From JAVKSL01 sp039583695 (GTDB taxonomy: Bacteria > Actinomycetota > Acidimicrobiia > Acidimicrobiales > JAJPHD01), in NCBI GenBank assembly GCA_039583695.1, contig JAVKSL010000068.1:1-14764 (forward strand): 14,764 nucleotides of DNA, read 5' to 3'. Made by a program: the position numbers and the translations under genes. Shown piece after piece: positions 11,316 to 14,764 of this stretch. Position 1 is the first letter of the stretch. Every line of letters starts with the position of its first letter. The notes below the pieces were generated by a model. The model searched no databases. It saw only the letters and a list, made by a program, of their open reading frames with translations, and was not told the DNA's origin.

Positions 11316-14067
11316 CCCGCCTCGCCCGCCTCGCCGGTGGCCTCGCCGCGCTCTGCGTCCTCGCCGCACTCGCCGCTGGGGTTCCTTGGGCGCTGGTCCA
11401 CTTCGTCGGCTGGCCCCTCCCACACCACGTCCCTTCGGCCGCCCAGGTCGGCCGAGCCCTCGACCGTCACGGCATCCCCGCCCAGGCCCTCGTCGACGCG
11501 CTGGCGGTGGTGGTCTGGATCTCCTGGGTCACCGTCATGGCGTCGGTCTGTGTCGAGGTCCCCGCCGCTCTCTCGGGGCGCCGCCCGCCACGCCTGGCCC
11601 CGTCGCCGCCTTGGTCGTCGACCATGGCGTTCTCGCGGCGGCCACCACCCGGATCGGTCCCGCCACGACCGCACCGGCGGTCGGCGAGAACCACCCGCCG
11701 AGCGCCACGGTGACGGTGACACCGGTGCCGCCGCCTGCCGGGCCGAGCGTCTACGTGGTCGGTCGCGGGGACACCCTCTGGGGCATCGCCGAGCGCGAGC
11801 TGGGCGACCCGCTCGCCTGGTCGCAGATCTACCAGCTCAACGTCGGGCGACCCCAGCCCGGCGGGGCAAGCCTCACCGACCCGCACTGGATCGACCCCGG
11901 CTGGACGCTCCTTCTCCCGGCCCGATCATCGGAACCGGCGCCTGTCCCGACCCCTCCGCCGGCATCTCCGCAAGCGGCGCCGTCAACACCAGCGCCCTCG
12001 CCGACGTCTTCACCGCCACCTTCTGGCGTGCCGCCCTCATCCACGAGCCCGAGCACCCCGAGCGATTCGACCCCCATCCCGTCGTCGACCGCGACCCCCC
12101 AGCCCCCAACCGCCACCTCGCCCGATCGCTCCCAGGCTTCGCCCCACGACGCGCCCAGACCGGGCGGTGGAGGCGGCGAGCCGGTCCGGCTGCCGTCGGG
12201 GTCGGTGGTCGCCGCCTCGTTCGCGGCCGGGGTGGCTGCCACGGTCGCCGCCGGACGCCTGCGCCGACGCCACGCCTACCGCTACCGGCCACCCGAACCG
12301 GGGCGGACCCGGGCCACCGAGCCGGTACGAGCGACCCTCGCCCATCTCCGCCGCGCCATCACAGACAGCGAAACCGGCCCCGACGAGCCTGGGACGGTTC
12401 CGGCCATGGCGGTGCCAGACGAAGAGCGACGAGGTGACCCGGGCCGCCTCGACGTCGGGTCCAGCCACGGCGAGACGGTGCGAGTGGAGCTGACCGAGCT
12501 GAACGGCGTGGCGCTCGTGGGCGCCGCCGCCGACGACGTCGCCCGGGCGCTCGCCGCCGCTCTTCTGACCCGGGCCGGGCCCGGCGCCGCCGAGGTGCTC
12601 TGCACCGAGGACACCGCAGGGCGTCTCTTTCCCGGCCTCACCGCCTTCACGGCGCTGCGCCGCCTGGCATCCCCCGATCTCGTGGCGCGTGCTGTCGAGT
12701 CCGAGCGGATCGCCCGCACCCGCCGCCTGGACGCGGTCGGCGCCGCGGACGCCGCACAGTTCCGAGCGGAGAACCCCGAGCACCCGCTCCCGCTCCTCTT
12801 CGTGCTCCTCGACGACTTGCCCGACGCGTCGCTCGGCCGGTGGCAGGCCCTGGTCTCGGGTGCCGCCCACCTCTCTGTCGCGGTCGTCTTCCTCGCCCCG
12901 ACCCCGCTTGCCACGGGCACCCTGGATCTCGATGCCACCGGCAGGGTCCAAGACGCCGCACCCGCCGACGTGCTCGGCGCGCTCGGTGGCGTCGAGCTGT
13001 TCGTGCTGCGGGCCGACGAGGCGGTCGAGGTGCTCGGCGCGCTCGGCGACGCGGCACGCCAGAGCGACCTCGACGACGAAGCCGCCGGCGGCGTCGCAGA
13101 CGGTGCCACGGACCGGCTCGTTCTCGACGAGCCGGGAGAGGAACCGTGGCCCGAGCCGGCACCGGCGGATCTCCCCGACGACTTGGGGCCACGGCCGGTC
13201 TGCGTGCGGGTGCTCGGCCACCTGGAGGTGACCGTTCGTGGCGAGGCGGTCGTCACCGGGCTGCGCAGCCGTGCGCGTGACCTGCTCGCCTGGTTCATGC
13301 TCCGCCCCGAGGGCGCGACCAGCGACGAGGCCGTCGACGTCTTGTGGCCCGACACCGCGCCCGGGCGGGTCCACGGCCAGTTCTGGCGGTCCTTCTCCGA
13401 CCTGCGGGCACGGCTGCGAGAAGCAGCAGGCGTAGACCTCGACGTCCTCATGAAGGCCGGCGAGCACTACCGGCCCGCCCGCTCGGAGATCGTCTGTGAC
13501 CTCTGGGAGCTCCAGGCAGCCCTCGCCGAGGCGTCCCGGACCGACGACCAAGACCAGGCGCGGCTCGCCCTGCGCCGGGCCGTCGGGTGCTGGCGGGGCG
13601 ACCTCCTGGTCGGGGTGGACCGGCCCTGGATCGAGCCGGTTCGCCAGGACCTCCACCGCCGGGCCCTCGACGCCCACCTGCGCCTCGCCGAGCTCGAAGA
13701 GCAGGCGGGGAGAAGCGACGCCGCGGTCGAGGTCTTGGAGCAGGCGATCGAGGGTGACCGCTACGCCGAGGAGCCCTACCGCCGCCTCATGGTCCTCCAT
13801 GCTTCCCACGACCACCGACACGCCGTGCGCGCTGTCTGGCAGCTGCTCCAGGGGCGGCTCGGCGAGCTGGACCTCGACGTCGAGTCGGCCACCGCCTCCC
13901 TCTACCGTCAGCTCACCGCCCCCACGCCGCCGGGCCTTGTGCCGCCGGGCCTTGTGCCGCCGGGCCCTGTGCCGCCGAGCCCTGTGCCGCCGAGCACTGT
14001 GTCCCCGAGCCCTGGGGCACCGAGCACTGTGGCACCCGGCGCGGCACCGATGAGAACGGGGCGATGA
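11312..14067 (+). CDS. Membrane-anchored LysM-BTAD (SARP-like) regulator, frameshifted near 11575
   Basis: The ATG at 11312 overlaps the TadG-like stop. The first part encodes two membrane helices (LAGGLAALCVLAALAAGV, 7-24, and VDALAVVVWISWVTVMASVC, 61-80). The frame then fails at a G4 run (11575-11578). One extra G would continue as APPATPGPVAALVVDHGVLA and yield about 918 residues. A weak third helix (about 97-112) is followed by a LysM domain (11752 to about 11925; YVVGRGDTLWGIAERELGD ... IYQLN), a Pro/Ser/Thr linker, then helix SVVAASFAAGVAATVAAG followed by RLRRRH. A domain at about 12450-13060 looks like an inactive FtsK/EccC-type ATPase fold. The end (13195-13920) is an OmpR-like winged helix plus BTAD tetratricopeptide region (VLGHLEVTVRGE, EAVDVLWPD, CWRGDLL), as in SARP activators. 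Four helices would put LysM outside and BTAD inside. As read, an intact LysM-BTAD polypeptide without helices 1-2 would need an internal start downstream of 11578. The stop overlaps the peptidase gene by ATGA. Confidence 0.85.
13926..14030 (+). repeat. 15-bp tandem repeat coding Pro-rich tail
   Basis: Seven units of 15 bp follow GCCGCCGGGCCTTGT. The first two are identical, then the units drift by one to several bases (GGGCCCTGT, GAGCCCTGT, GAGCACTGT). They encode a PPGLV/PPSPV-type repeat at the very C-terminus of the LysM-BTAD protein, after the BTAD domain. Being a multiple of three, unit gain or loss would keep the frame. The tail is likely disordered. Confidence 0.85.
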
Positions 14068-14645
14068 GCACCCGAGGCGTCGCCGTGGCAGTCGAGACGG
14101 GGCGCTGGCGGGCGGCCAGCGTCGGGTCGCTCGCCGCCGTCGAGGCGGCGCTGTTCTGGCGGTTCGGCTGGACGGCCCCGCTCGCCGCCTACGGGTGCCT
14201 CGGGGTGACCCTCACCCTCGCCGCGGTCGTCGATGCCCGCACCAAGACCATGCCCCACGTGCTGCTCGTGCCCTCCTACCCGGCCGGTGTCGGTCTCCTC
14301 GCCCTGGCCTGCTCGGTCGACGGCGACTGGTGGCGCCTCGGCCGGGCCGTGATCGCCATGGCCGCCGTCGCCGGCCTCTACCTCGTCATCGCGCTCGTGG
14401 CCGCGGGACAGATGGGCCTCGCCGATGTCACCTTGGGCGGGCTTCTCGGCCTCCTCCTCGGCTGGCTCGGCTGGTCGGCGCTCACCTCGGGGGTGCTGCT
14501 CGGCTGGGTCGCCGCGCTGGTCGCAGTCGCCGCCCTGCGCGTGGTGCGCCCCGGGCATCGAGATGCGGGGAGTCGAGTCACGGCGATCCCGGCCGGGCCG
14601 TGCCTGTGGCTCGGCGCGCTCGTTGCCATCCTCGCCACCAGATAG
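14064..14645 (+). CDS. A24-type prepilin peptidase (TadV/CpaA-like)
   Basis: The ATG at 14064 overlaps the LysM-BTAD stop. The 193-residue protein is almost entirely membrane helices: about 19-34, 38-56, 66-83, 95-114, 122-145 and 146-157, plus a C-terminal helix. The two aspartates expected for the GxGD-type aspartyl peptidase are Asp57 in VVDARTKTMPHVL and Asp121 in GQMGLADVTLGGLLG. The second motif reads G-L-A-D rather than G-x-G-D. The enzyme would cleave the leader of the Flp-like, TadE-like and TadG-like proteins at the cytoplasmic membrane face. It lacks the N-terminal methylase domain of PilD, as TadV/CpaA enzymes do. It is the last gene of the plus-strand run. Confidence 0.88.
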   Translation: MSTRGVAVAVETGRWRAASVGSLAAVEAALFWRFGWTAPLAAYGCLGVTLTLAAVVDARTKTMPHVLLVPSYPAGVGLLALACSVDGDWWRLGRAVIAMAAVAGLYLVIALVAAGQMGLADVTLGGLLGLLLGWLGWSALTSGVLLGWVAALVAVAALRVVRPGHRDAGSRVTAIPAGPCLWLGALVAILATR

Positions 14646-14673
14646 CCGCAGGCGGGCTGAGGAGTCCCGAGCG

Positions 14674-14763
14674 TCAGCGGGCGGCCTCGCCGACGAGGTC
14701 GGCGAGCGCAAGGTTCGCCACGAGGCGCGCCAGGTGCCGGCCGGCCGCCGGGCGCGCCACGAC
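14674..14763 (-). CDS. C-terminal tail of a convergent gene (partial)
   Basis: On the minus strand an open frame enters from the window edge and ends at TGA (14676-14674), giving RPAAGRHLARLVANLALADL followed by VGEAAR. It has high G/C at third positions and an amphipathic helical look, so it may be the 3' end of a real gene running toward the peptidase gene. Only 29 codons are visible and no family can be assigned. The 28 bp between the two genes contain no convincing terminator. Confidence 0.4.
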   Translation of the reverse strand, partial: VVARPAAGRHLARLVANLALADLVGEAAR

Positions 14764-14764
14764 C

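Noticed and set aside
12037..13821. 594-codon open frame on the minus strand
   Set aside because: Antisense shadow of the BTAD gene. No recognisable motif, and the opposite strand has clear domain signatures.
14646..14673. Possible hairpin AGCCGC/GCGGGCT between convergent genes
   Set aside because: Only about four base pairs can form and no T run follows on either strand.

Overview
The window is about 14.8 kb of very GC-rich DNA. GTG starts are frequent, third codon positions are G/C, and most neighbouring genes overlap by 4 bp (ATGA or GTGA). The gene set (XRE regulator with an MmyB-like domain, Tad pilus genes without a secretin, a LysM/BTAD regulator) points to a high-GC actinobacterium. 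I cannot name the genus from sequence alone.

Region 1 (1-1722) is a scar-like accessory region. It holds the N-terminal part of a conserved hypothetical gene broken by at least three frame changes (91 to about 659). This runs straight into the C-terminal remnant of what looks like a TetR-type regulator (about 652-942), followed by an intact VOC/glyoxalase-fold gene (939-1340). After that come two diverged 51-bp copies of an insertion-sequence end and the last part of an IS3/IS481-like transposase (1351-1609, minus strand). I see nothing convincing in 1610-1722. Region 2 (1723-2785) is a minus-strand XRE/MmyB-like regulator with two tandem palindromes upstream of its start.

Region 3 (2786-14645) is a near-complete actinobacterial Tad (tight adherence, type IVb/IVc-like) pilus locus. 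In order it encodes a lipoprotein, a secreted protein with a PKD-like motif, a CpaB/RcpC-like SAF protein, a TadZ-like MinD relative, the TadA ATPase and the TadB and TadC platform proteins. A minus-strand SAM methyltransferase then interrupts the run. After it come a Flp-like pilin, two TadE-type pseudopilins, a TadG-like protein, a large membrane-anchored LysM-BTAD protein and an A24-type prepilin peptidase. The logic is that the peptidase cleaves the pilin and pseudopilins at G/A-xxxx-E/F sites, TadA powers assembly on TadB/TadC, TadZ localises the machine, and the SAF, lipoprotein and PKD proteins act at the envelope. The LysM-BTAD protein could link cell-wall state to transcription. The window ends with the C-terminal tail of a convergent minus-strand gene.

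The main oddity is that three genes of the pilus locus (the TadZ-like gene, the TadG-like gene and the LysM-BTAD gene) each appear to change reading frame once. Two of the changes sit at or near G4 runs and one at a C6 run. In each case the other frame ends exactly at the 4-bp overlap with the next gene. Either the sequence carries homopolymer indels or the locus is mutating, possibly by phase variation.
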